A DNA stretch of 49,429 nucleotides. Source: Bacillota bacterium. Its GTDB lineage: Bacteria > Bacillota > Clostridia > SK-Y3. Below are positions 42,168-49,429 of this stretch, in pieces; position 1 is the first letter of the stretch, and every line of letters begins with the position of its first letter. The notes below the pieces were generated by a model, which was given only the letters and a program-made list of their open reading frames with translations, did not search any database and was not told where the DNA came from. The stretch is taken from contig JAKSBV010000335.1 of the NCBI GenBank assembly GCA_022360955.1, positions 1-49,429 on the forward strand, in the 5' to 3' direction. The position numbers and the translations under genes were made by a program.

Positions 42168-42355
42168 TCGGTAGTGATGGGGAAATATACATGCTCCACC
42201 ACTACCTGCAAAGAGGTATTACCCCTGAATATATACTCAATATGTCCCGTACCGAGCGCATGTTTTACTTTGCAAGTATGGAAAAATATTTTGAGGAAGA
42301 ACAAGAGAAGATCAATGCCGGCATGGGCATTTGTCCTCTTGGAGCGAGCAGGTGA
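42164..42355 (+). CDS. -1 frameshift extension of the tail assembly chaperone (gpGT-like)
   Basis: Reading in the -1 frame from the slippery A_AAA_AAC gives LIGSDGEIYMLHHYLQRGIT, then PEYILNMSRTERMFYFASME and a helical end to TGA 42355: 63 residues, for a 190-residue fusion. No independent ribosome binding site is visible in front of the internal ATG (CTCCAC context), supporting expression by frameshifting. It ends seven bases before the tape-measure start. Confidence 0.8.
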   Translation, partial: LIGSDGEIYMLHHYLQRGITPEYILNMSRTERMFYFASMEKYFEEEQEKINAGMGICPLGASR

Positions 42356-42361
42356 TAGAAT

Positions 42362-44773
42362 ATGACGACACAAGCTGTCACAACGATAACACAGATGAAT
42401 AAAAAGCTTGATGCCCTCTTGCAAAAAGCCCTAGACGGTGTGGAAGATCTGACCGGCTATTTGAAAACAGCTGTGACAGGGATATCGGATATGAGAAAAG
42501 AAGGGGATCGTGCGGCAAATAGTATAGGAAGACTAAAAAAAGCGGTACAGGTCTTTTCAAAAGAAGCGTCAAAGCCTATCAAAGGACAAGGGAAGTCTGG
42601 CACAAAAGGCAAAGACAGTCCATCCAAGCCCCAAAAGCCGGGCGGTGCAGATATGGGGAAAATCGCAAAAGAAGCGGCCAATCTCAAGGTAAACCTGGAG
42701 ACAGGGGTTTCCGTCATATCTGAGATCAAGCAAGTAGGGGAAACGGCAAGCGGTGGAGTGGAAAACTTAAAAGGCGCGTGGAGTGACTTTTTAGGGGCAG
42801 GCGCTATGCCGACAAATAAGCCGGAATCCCAGGGAGAAGACAGTGAAGGAGCAGGACAAGAGAAGTCTGGCACAAAAGGCAAAGACAGTCCATCCAAGCC
42901 CCAAAAGCCGGGCGGTGTAGATATGGGGAAAATCGCAAAAGAAGCGGCCAATCTCAAGGTAAGTCTGGAAACAGGGGTTTCCGTCATATCTGAGATCAAG
43001 CAAGTAGGGGAAACGGCAAGCGGCGGAGTGGAAAACTTAAAAGGCGCGTGGAGTGACTTTTTAGGGGCAGGAGATATGCTGACGAATAAGCCGGAGCCCC
43101 AAGGAGAAGGCAGTGAAGGAGAAGGACAAGAGAAGGGTTTCGGTGCAGCAGCGGAACAATTTAATAGCGGGCTGCAAAAGGTGAAAGAAGGACTGGAAGC
43201 TGCAAATACGGTGATGTCCGACATACAGCAGATAGGTGGCAAAGCCGCAGGCAGCGCAAAAGATGTCAAAGGGGCCTGGCAGAGTCTGTGGGATGAAGCT
43301 TCAAAGTTCAAAGTGAATAAAGAGACATCCCAAGATGGTGGGAAAAAGCAATCCGCCAAGGAAAAAGCAGTAACATTCAACGATAAATTCACCGGTAAAA
43401 CAGGAGAAAAAACCGAAAAGCAAAGCAAAGTAAATATCAAAGAAGTATTTTCCGTCCAGAAATCTCTCAAGAAAGAGGCCGGCCAAAAGTTATCCGAACC
43501 GAGCGCAGTCAAAACGTTACAAGGCAGCCATATCGCCGGCAATTCCCCCAAAACCGGAAAAGCACCGGTCAAACCGAAAGCATCTGCAAAAGGCGGGGGT
43601 AAAGCGGGCGGCAGCGTAAATAATTTGATCGGGAATACCCAAATGTTCATGGCAGGCGTGGAAGGTGCGACAGTAAGCATTACCAACATGGGTCAGAACT
43701 TTGACGGCGTTGTTGCAAAGATGGCCGGCACCCCAATAGGCCAAAAGCTGGGTCTTGCAGAAACTTGGGAAAATGTCAAGGGTGTAATGCAGGAAGAGCT
43801 TATGCCTGTGATTGATAAAGTGAACTCAGGCTGGCAGACGATGGAGACCCTTGTGCAAGGTGCCGCTACGGCACAGCAAATCTATCAGTTGGCAGTGCTG
43901 GGGGTGCAAAATGCCAGCAAAATAGCGACAGCAGCGCAATGGGCCTGGAATATAGCATTAAATGCAAATCCCATAGGTCTCATTGTACTGGGTATAGCCG
44001 CGTTAATCGGCATCGGTATTTTGTTATACAAGAACTGGGATACCATTAAGCTGAAAGCGACGGAAGTGTGGGGAGGCATCAAAAACTTTATTTCCGGTGT
44101 ATGGGAAGGGATCAAGGAAAAGACAATAATGGTATGGGAATTCATCAAACAGAACCTCGGTACCATTATACCGATTATCGCCGGCATTATTCTCGGACCG
44201 ATCGGAGCGGTTGCAGGATATGTCATTACCCATTGGGAAGAGGTAAAGGCCTTTATGATGGAAATATGGGAAGGCATTCGCACCAAAGCTTTTGAAATAT
44301 GGGAAGGGATAAGAATCACTGTTGAAAATTTTGTGACCGGTATCGTGAACAAAATACTGGAATTTAAGGATAAAATCTTCACAACATGGGAGGAAATTAA
44401 AGCCTTTATTAGCAATCCGATCAAAGGTGTCGTAGAATGGTTCAGCAAAGACAAAAGCAGCGGCAAAAAGGCTGAAGATACATTTGTCGCCGAACATAAC
44501 GCAAAAGGCACCGGTTATTGGAAAGGCGGACCCACATGGGTACATGAACAAGGCGGAGAAATCATGGACCTGCCCACGGGTACACGGATTTATCCCCATG
44601 ACCAATCGGTGCAAATGGCAAGGCGGGAAGGGATGAAGACAGGCAAGGGTATCCATATCGGTACGCTGGTGGATAAAATTGCCGATACCGTGGTCATCCG
44701 GGAAGACGCGGATATCGACCGCATTGCAGATAAGATGGCAAACAAAGTAAAATTGGCGATAGCCAACATGTAG
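42362..44773 (+). CDS. Tail tape measure protein with internal repeats
   Basis: The 803-residue product sets tail length. Residues about 20-65, 78-167, 168-257 and 258-320 contain four copies of a helical repeat (TGVSVISEIKQVGETASGGV type); the two middle copies (period 90 residues, 270 bp) are almost identical at DNA level. Residues about 375-420 are basic and Gly/Lys-rich. Two hydrophobic segments lie at about 525-560 (PIGLIVLGIAALIGIGILLY) and 600-622, followed by VWEGIK-type repeats. There is no lysozyme or peptidase domain. ATG 42362 follows AGGTGA, which is the stop region of the chaperone extension. Confidence 0.9.
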   Translation: MTTQAVTTITQMNKKLDALLQKALDGVEDLTGYLKTAVTGISDMRKEGDRAANSIGRLKKAVQVFSKEASKPIKGQGKSGTKGKDSPSKPQKPGGADMGKIAKEAANLKVNLETGVSVISEIKQVGETASGGVENLKGAWSDFLGAGAMPTNKPESQGEDSEGAGQEKSGTKGKDSPSKPQKPGGVDMGKIAKEAANLKVSLETGVSVISEIKQVGETASGGVENLKGAWSDFLGAGDMLTNKPEPQGEGSEGEGQEKGFGAAAEQFNSGLQKVKEGLEAANTVMSDIQQIGGKAAGSAKDVKGAWQSLWDEASKFKVNKETSQDGGKKQSAKEKAVTFNDKFTGKTGEKTEKQSKVNIKEVFSVQKSLKKEAGQKLSEPSAVKTLQGSHIAGNSPKTGKAPVKPKASAKGGGKAGGSVNNLIGNTQMFMAGVEGATVSITNMGQNFDGVVAKMAGTPIGQKLGLAETWENVKGVMQEELMPVIDKVNSGWQTMETLVQGAATAQQIYQLAVLGVQNASKIATAAQWAWNIALNANPIGLIVLGIAALIGIGILLYKNWDTIKLKATEVWGGIKNFISGVWEGIKEKTIMVWEFIKQNLGTIIPIIAGIILGPIGAVAGYVITHWEEVKAFMMEIWEGIRTKAFEIWEGIRITVENFVTGIVNKILEFKDKIFTTWEEIKAFISNPIKGVVEWFSKDKSSGKKAEDTFVAEHNAKGTGYWKGGPTWVHEQGGEIMDLPTGTRIYPHDQSVQMARREGMKTGKGIHIGTLVDKIADTVVIREDADIDRIADKMANKVKLAIANM

Positions 44774-44786
44774 GGAGGGAGTTTAT

Positions 44787-45209
44787 ATGGACATATATCT
44801 TTCAATCAACAATAGAGCGCAAGTGATTAAACTTCCTGTTATTCCTGCAGAATTCAGGATTCAGAGTGCCATGAATAATGAAAACTACACTACCATTAGT
44901 CAGGGAGACATCAAGCTTATCGGGCTGAAGGGTTTGAAAGGGTTGGTCATTGAATCCTTTTTCCCGACCAAAGAGTATGTTTTTTCAAGAGATGACGACT
45001 ATAGAGGGTTTCAATATGTTGAGATGATTGAAAAGTGGATGGAAGAGCGCATTCCCATCCGTTTAATCATAAGCGAGACGCCTATTAATATGCCCTGTAC
45101 CATTGAGAGCTTTGAATATGGGGTCAAGCCGGGCAGCGGTGACATCTATTATACGCTGACCCTCAGCGAATTCAAATTCATAGCATTACAGCAGAAGCAG
45201 GTGGAATAA
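44787..45209 (+). CDS. Baseplate/hub accessory protein (XkdP-like without LysM)
   Basis: A 140-residue protein located between tape measure and hub, where PBSX has XkdP. Features are VIKLPVIPAEFRIQSAMNNE, IESFFPTKEYVFSRDDDYRG and IISETPINMPCTIESFEYGV. PBSX XkdP carries a C-terminal LysM motif; here the protein ends before it. GGGAGGGAG precedes ATG 44787, and the stop touches the next ATG. Confidence 0.75.
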   Translation: MDIYLSINNRAQVIKLPVIPAEFRIQSAMNNENYTTISQGDIKLIGLKGLKGLVIESFFPTKEYVFSRDDDYRGFQYVEMIEKWMEERIPIRLIISETPINMPCTIESFEYGVKPGSGDIYYTLTLSEFKFIALQQKQVE

Positions 45210-46196
45210 ATGGCACATAGAATAAGCTTAATGAATCATGAAAAACAGGTGTTTGACATCTCGTCCATGGTAGGCAGTATTTCATGGAAAAGCAATATTG
45301 ACCAGCTCGGTTTACAGCTTGATTTTGATCTGGCGTTTAACGATACCAAATATTTTCCCGACAATCCCGTTGACTTGGGCAATGTAATCATACTGGAAAA
45401 TGAGGATGAAATTTTTCGTGGGGTGGCCATTACAGAGAACCGTAATGGCCGCGGAAGCATCGGCTATACGGCCATGGACTATGCATTTTACCTGAATAAG
45501 TCCAAAATGATATACCAGTTCAATAAAATATCGGTCTCTCAGGCCATTCACACGATTCTAAAAGACCTGAACATACCTATAGGCGCAATCACCGAAATCC
45601 CTACGGTCATTCAAAAAATATGCAAGGGCGAGGTTGCGAGTGATATCATTAAAGGCCTTTTAAAACAGGCGAAAGATGAGCTGGGGCGCACTTACAGGAT
45701 GGAAATGAGACAGGGAAAATTATTCATCGAAGAGCAGCAGCAATTGCAGGTGAAACCGACCTTCAAGCTTGCAAGCAACTTGACCCACCACGATGGTCAA
45801 AGGGCTATTTCGAATCCCTCCAGAAAACGGAGTATTGAAGCGATGAGAAATTCTATCAAAATTATTTCAGGAGATGAGAACAGTACCAGTGTCGTGGCGG
45901 ATAAAAAAGATGACGAATTAATCCGGAAATATGGCCTATTGCAAGAAGTACAAACGCCGGAAAAAAAGGATATAGCGCAGGCGAGAAATATTGCAGCAAA
46001 TCTATTGGCCGATTTGGGCAAGGTGTTTGAACAAAACAGCGTAGAGATGCCCGGGGACGACAGTGTAAGAGCCGGAAGGCTGATAGAGATAGAAGAGCCG
46101 GTTACGGGGATGAAAGGACAGTACTTGGTCAGAAGTGCAAGTCATACCGTTGCAAACGGGATTCACAGGATGAATTTGGATTTGGGGGTGGTGTAG
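45210..46196 (+). CDS. xkdQ: Tail hub protein (XkdQ/gpD-like)
   Basis: A 328-residue homologue of the hub protein that joins tube and spike (XkdQ, P2 gpD family). The features are FDISSMVGSISWKSNIDQLG, GFGD-like FRGVAITENRNGRGSIGYTAMDYAFYLNKS, and the C-terminal PGDDSVRAGRLIEIEEP and SHTVANGIHRMNLDLGVV. ATG 45210 directly follows the stop of the preceding gene; a GCAGGTGG lies upstream. Confidence 0.88.
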   Translation: MAHRISLMNHEKQVFDISSMVGSISWKSNIDQLGLQLDFDLAFNDTKYFPDNPVDLGNVIILENEDEIFRGVAITENRNGRGSIGYTAMDYAFYLNKSKMIYQFNKISVSQAIHTILKDLNIPIGAITEIPTVIQKICKGEVASDIIKGLLKQAKDELGRTYRMEMRQGKLFIEEQQQLQVKPTFKLASNLTHHDGQRAISNPSRKRSIEAMRNSIKIISGDENSTSVVADKKDDELIRKYGLLQEVQTPEKKDIAQARNIAANLLADLGKVFEQNSVEMPGDDSVRAGRLIEIEEPVTGMKGQYLVRSASHTVANGIHRMNLDLGVV

Positions 46197-46622
46197 TTGG
46201 ACGGTGTCAATGAATTGGCGAGGCTTTTAAAGGAAAGAGAAAACATAGAACACATGGGCATACAGGTGGGGGAAGTTATTGCACCGTTGCCCGACCTGCA
46301 GGTGAAGCTCAATGAAAATATACTGTTGACGAAAGACCATCTGCGTATTGCCTACCACCTTTGCACCGATTATCAGAGGCCGTTTCAGGTGGAAGGGACC
46401 ATAAAGCTTGCGGATAATGACTGCGGTCAGACCGGCAGTGTGGGGGTCGGAGACCATGGAACCCATCAACACACGCTTGAGACAGTCAATATCGAAACGG
46501 AGATGACCGCAAACGGAACCATCAAGCTGACCGATTTCCTCAAGGCAGGGGATGAAGTCATCTTAATTCCCACCCAGGATGAACAGACGTATTTTTTAAT
46601 AGATAAGGTGGTGAAGCTGTAA
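46197..46622 (+). CDS. Baseplate protein of the XkdR/DUF2577 type
   Basis: A 141-residue protein beginning with TTG 46197 right after the hub stop (TAGTTG). It shows LARLLKERENIEHMGIQVGEVIAPLPDLQVKL and a GDHGTHQHTLETVN segment, followed by FLKAGDEVILIPTQDEQTYFLIDKVV. This family sits between hub and gpW-like protein in PBSX-type baseplates. GGGGGTGG precedes the start. Confidence 0.85.
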   Translation: MDGVNELARLLKERENIEHMGIQVGEVIAPLPDLQVKLNENILLTKDHLRIAYHLCTDYQRPFQVEGTIKLADNDCGQTGSVGVGDHGTHQHTLETVNIETEMTANGTIKLTDFLKAGDEVILIPTQDEQTYFLIDKVVKL

Positions 46623-47068
46623 TGCTGCCGGAGATAGGATATGTGGAATTGAATAATAGAATAGTGCCCCAGGGCGCGGCAACGGGCAAATCCTTTTTGT
46701 TTGACTTTGGTGCAGGGGACTTTGTGCTTCAGGATGGCAAATTGGTGGAAGTAACGGGGAGTGATGCCCTTAAGATGTGGATTGAAAAGATGCTGCGTAC
46801 GGAAAAAAACCGTTTTGAGATCTACCAGGACACCGATTACGGTGTCAGCATCGAAGATGTCATCATCGGACAACGGTACGAACAAAGCTTTATTGAAAGT
46901 GAAATCAAACGGGAAATATCCGAAGCTTTGATCAAACACCCGCTGGTTCGAAGGATCTCAAACTTTTCAATCAAACGAGAAGATACCCGGGCGGTTGTGG
47001 GATTTACCGTTACCCTGTCCGGGGACCAATCCTTTCAGCAGGAGGTGATGTTAGATGGAACAGGATAG
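46622..47068 (+). CDS. xkdS: Baseplate wedge protein, XkdS/DUF2634 (gp25/gpW-like)
   Basis: A 148-residue protein of the gp25-like wedge family. The typical ALKMWIEKMLRTEKNRFEIY, DYGVSIEDVIIGQ and IKREISEALIKHPLVRRI segments are present. ATG 46622 overlaps the preceding TAA by one base, and the 3' end overlaps the next gene by 14 bases. Confidence 0.92.
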   Translation: MLPEIGYVELNNRIVPQGAATGKSFLFDFGAGDFVLQDGKLVEVTGSDALKMWIEKMLRTEKNRFEIYQDTDYGVSIEDVIIGQRYEQSFIESEIKREISEALIKHPLVRRISNFSIKREDTRAVVGFTVTLSGDQSFQQEVMLDGTG

Positions 47069-48125
47069 ACAAAGCATACAAGATCGTATGCTGGCAGGTA
47101 TCAGTGACCAATACAACAAATCCCAAGGTTCTTTTTTCTACGATGCCCTAAAGCCTGTGGCGATTGAATTGGAGCAGTCCTATGCCCGGCAGGAGGCCAT
47201 ACTGGACAAAGGCTTCGTGGCTACCGCAGCCGGTGAATACCTGGATAGAAAGGCGGCAGAACAGGGGCTCTACAGGAAAGAAGCGACCAAAGCGATTACT
47301 ACGGTTAAGATTACAGGCACAGAAGGAGCGGTTATCCGTGAAGGAGATAGGGTAGCCGGTGATACCGTCACTTTTGTTTGCATCGAGACAAAGACAATTG
47401 ATGCTTCGGGTCAGGCCCATGTAAGGGTGGAATGTGAAGAGGCCGGCAGTGTGGGTAATGTACCGGTGGGCGCCATCAAGTACTATCCGGTCAAATTGAC
47501 TGGCTTGGAGACAGTTACGAACCCGGAAAAAGCGGAGAACGGGTATGACGGAGAAGAGGACGAAGCCTTACGGCAGCGGTATCTTGATAAGGTCCAAACG
47601 CCTGCCACATCCGGCAACAAACATCACTATAGGAATTGGGCGAAGGAAGTACCGGGGGTAGGCGATGCCCGGGTTTTTCCGCTCACCAATGCCCAAGGCA
47701 ATAAGGAGAACGGAACTGTTAAGATAGTCATTATTGATGCGGATAAAAAAGCGGCGTCCGTTGAGTTGATAAGCGAGGTCACAGCCAAGATTGAAGAAGT
47801 CAGACCCATTGGGGCGTCGGTGGTTGTGCAAAGTGCCGTTAAAGTGCCGATAAACGTCCAAGTGACGGATTTAACGGTGGATACGGTCAATCACACCCTG
47901 GAGCAGGTCAAAAAAGATATGGAAAAAAGTATCGAGCAGTATTTGAAAGACATTGCTTTCCACCCGACAACCAATTACGTCAGCCGTGCCATTATCGGCA
48001 GTTATATCCTGAACGTAGCCGGTGTTATCAACTATGGAGATATACAACTCAACGGTGTGGCACAGGATATCATCATTGAAGCAGACCAGATCGCAGTGAT
48101 GGAGGAGGGGGTTCAGCTTGTCTAA
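47055..48125 (+). CDS. xkdT: Baseplate J-like protein (XkdT)
   Basis: A 356-residue wedge protein of the gpJ/XkdT family, which links hub, wedge and fibre. It has QSIQDRMLAGISDQYNKSQG at the start, the central EEDEALRQRYLDKVQTPATSGNKHHYRNWAKEVPGVGDARV block and IGASVVVQSAVKVPINVQV. AGGAGG lies before ATG 47055, inside the end of xkdS. It overlaps the next gene by eight bases. Confidence 0.93.
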   Translation: MEQDRQSIQDRMLAGISDQYNKSQGSFFYDALKPVAIELEQSYARQEAILDKGFVATAAGEYLDRKAAEQGLYRKEATKAITTVKITGTEGAVIREGDRVAGDTVTFVCIETKTIDASGQAHVRVECEEAGSVGNVPVGAIKYYPVKLTGLETVTNPEKAENGYDGEEDEALRQRYLDKVQTPATSGNKHHYRNWAKEVPGVGDARVFPLTNAQGNKENGTVKIVIIDADKKAASVELISEVTAKIEEVRPIGASVVVQSAVKVPINVQVTDLTVDTVNHTLEQVKKDMEKSIEQYLKDIAFHPTTNYVSRAIIGSYILNVAGVINYGDIQLNGVAQDIIIEADQIAVMEEGVQLV

Positions 48126-48660
48126 TCGATATATGCAGCAGTTACCCCGCTATTACCGTACAAGCCGGGTCATGACCGACATGTCCCGGTCAATGGATAC
48201 CGAGCTGCGACAGGTTCAAGACCGGGTAGATAATATCCTGAACCAGTTCTTTGTTGATACTGCCGACTTTGCGCTGGAGCGCTGGGAACAGGAACTGGGC
48301 ATCCCGGTCAACAATACCAAGCCTGCCGACTACCGCAGAAGCGTTATCAAAAGCAAGCTCAGGGGAAGCGGAACCGTGACCGTCAATTTCATCAAAAATG
48401 TTGCCGAATCCTACAACAATAGTGAGGTAGAAATCCAGGAGGACAACGCAAGCTACAGCTTTACCGTCAAGTTTGTGGGTACAAAAGGGATTCCGCCCAA
48501 CCTGGACGATTTGAAGCTATCCATTGAGGAGATCAAGCCCGCCCATCTGGCCGTGGACTTTGCATTTACCTATACCATATGGGAAGAGGTCAAACAGATG
48601 ACCTGGCATGAGGTCAAAGGCGTAACGTGGGAAGAGTTAAAAATTGTGGACAATTTTTAG
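48118..48660 (+). CDS. Baseplate/tail protein of the XkdU/DUF2313 type
   Basis: A 180-residue protein with YMQQLPRYYRTSRVMTDMSR, FFVDTADFALERWEQELGI and SVIKSKLRGSGTVTVNFIKNVA, typical of YmfQ/XkdU (gpI-like) proteins that anchor tail fibres. The C-terminus has a short repeat (WEEVKQMTWHEVKGVTWEEL). TTG 48118 follows GGAGGAGGGG. The stop is followed by a simple-sequence tract and then the fibre gene. Confidence 0.9.
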   Translation: MSNRYMQQLPRYYRTSRVMTDMSRSMDTELRQVQDRVDNILNQFFVDTADFALERWEQELGIPVNNTKPADYRRSVIKSKLRGSGTVTVNFIKNVAESYNNSEVEIQEDNASYSFTVKFVGTKGIPPNLDDLKLSIEEIKPAHLAVDFAFTYTIWEEVKQMTWHEVKGVTWEELKIVDNF

Positions 48661-48842
48661 TGTACAGCTGACAGCGTACAGGAGACAGTGTCAAGGGGAC
48701 GGTTCTCCTGACACGCAATCAACAGAATACTCACAATGGTGTCACACGACATCTAAAAGCGAAAAACTAAGCCATAGCACCTATGAGAAATGGACTATAA
48801 ACAGCTTTTAACTGTCCACTGTCAGCTGTCAACTGTCCACTA
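48661..48842. repeat. Simple-sequence inverted repeat between baseplate and fibre genes
   Basis: GTACAGCTGACAGCGTACAG words start at the stop codon, followed by TGTCAAGGGGACGGTTCTCC (the word of the 30675 palindrome), and AACTGTCCACTGTCAGCTGT with CAACTGTCCACTA close the region. There is no ORF. The element interrupts an otherwise overlapping operon. Confidence 0.65.
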
Positions 48843-48862
48843 AAAAAAGGAGGGTGATAGAA

Positions 48863-49429
48863 GTGCCGGAATTAACAACGAACTTAGGTTTGGAAAAGCC
48901 TTTAGGCAATGAGATTGCAGATATAGCGGTCATCAACAGCAATATGGATAAGGTTGATGGGGAAATCACGAAAAAGGCTAGTACAACAGAAGACGGAAGA
49001 ATGTCAAAAGAAGATAAAACAAAGCTGGATGGGGTTGCGGACAGTGCCAACAACTATCAGCACCCGGCGGCACACGCCCCATCCGTCATTACTCAGGATG
49101 CCAACAATCGATTTGTGACCGATGCCGAAAAAGCAACTTGGAATGCAAAAGAAACCCCAAGCGGGGCGCAGACGAAAATTAACACCCACGCCAATAAAAT
49201 CGACAACCCTCACAGTGTCACAAAGGCACAGGTAGCGCTGGGGAGTGTGGATAATGTAAAACAGGCCACGAAAGCGGAATTTGATGCGCATGTTGGGGAC
49301 GGTGGTAAGCACCCGACAGCATTGAGTCAGTTAAACGGGGATAGCACGCATAGGACGGTGACCGACGCGGAGAAGGCAGCGTGGAATGGAAAACTAAATG
49401 CGGGTGCCAAAGCTGCAGATAGTAATAAA
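48863..49429 (+). CDS. Tail fibre protein, N-terminal part (runs off the window)
   Basis: AAAGGAGG (48847-48854) directs GTG 48863, and the frame is open for 189 codons to the edge. The start PELTTNLGLEKPLGNEIADI is a baseplate-attachment segment found in clostridial fibres. It is followed by fibre repeats of the type TDAEKATWNAK, NPHSVTKAQVALGSVDNVKQ and HRTVTDAEKAAWNGK. The receptor-binding end lies outside the window. Confidence 0.9.
   Translation, partial: MPELTTNLGLEKPLGNEIADIAVINSNMDKVDGEITKKASTTEDGRMSKEDKTKLDGVADSANNYQHPAAHAPSVITQDANNRFVTDAEKATWNAKETPSGAQTKINTHANKIDNPHSVTKAQVALGSVDNVKQATKAEFDAHVGDGGKHPTALSQLNGDSTHRTVTDAEKAAWNGKLNAGAKAADSNK

Noticed and set aside
42457-43689. 410-codon open frame on the minus strand opposite the tape measure gene
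   Set aside because: It is a mirror of the low-complexity, repeat-bearing coding strand (Pro/Ser/Phe-rich) with no ribosome binding site or recognisable domain.

Overview
The window looks like a chromosomal segment of a spore-forming, strictly fermentative member of the Clostridia (Bacillota). The reasons are the Spo0E-type and PdaB-type sporulation proteins, AUG/GUG/UUG starts behind strong AAGGAGG ribosome binding sites, T-box leaders, an FMN riboswitch, and an electron-bifurcating [FeFe]-hydrogenase operon. I cannot name the genus from sequence alone.

Layout. (1) 1-2850: start of a leftward gene cut by the edge, then tyrS behind a tyrosine T-box and a GNAT acetyltransferase. (2) 2995-10480: a glycan-use locus with a LacI-type repressor and palindromic operators, a type I sulfatase, an AraC regulator and a GH38 alpha-mannosidase. 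(3) 10621-14531: one-carbon/corrinoid proteins, namely a leftward MtaA-like methyltransferase fused to a thioredoxin-like domain, a PocR/AraC regulator and a corrinoid protein. (4) 14658-17193: a small membrane peptide, then DRTGG, HATPase and a sensory-type [FeFe]-hydrogenase (HydS). (5) 17208-21032: an FMN-riboswitch-controlled ribD-ribE-ribBA-ribH operon. (6) 21204-27705: a second DRTGG protein, a PHP-domain protein, hydC, a second HATPase, a [2Fe-2S] protein, hydB and hydA. (7) 27794-31216: two homologous small-RNA-like units, T-box-controlled thrS, tRNA-Leu(GAG) and tRNA-Gln(CTG). (8) 31501-39120: a Spo0E-like protein, YjbQ, an AraC/GH3 beta-glucosidase pair followed by a relic of the yjbQ 3' end, PdaB, a Mur-ligase-like protein and a double-OB SSB. 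(9) 39292-49429: a contractile phage-tail gene set of PBSX/R-tailocin type (terminator, sheath, tube, frameshifted chaperone, tape measure, hub and baseplate, fibre). It has no head, packaging or integrase genes in view and runs off the right edge.

How it fits together. Regions 4-6 form one redox block: HydABC is expected to make H2 from NADH plus reduced ferredoxin, HydS with DRTGG/HATPase partners looks like an H2 or redox sensing branch, and the riboflavin operon between them makes the precursor of the FMN that HydB carries. Regions 2 and 8 carry separate glycosidase/regulator modules. Intergenic DNA is full of short dispersed palindromic elements (two families with inverted ends resembling MITEs) and of G-rich simple-sequence words that tend to begin exactly at stop codons.

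The most unusual items are the tandem RNA pair at about 27,945-28,320, whose conserved core is complementary to a generic ribosome-binding-site/start region; the canonical A_AAA_AAC frameshift site in the tail chaperone; the yjbQ relic bounding the AraC/GH3 insertion; and the MtaA-thioredoxin fusion lacking the usual zinc-ligand histidine.
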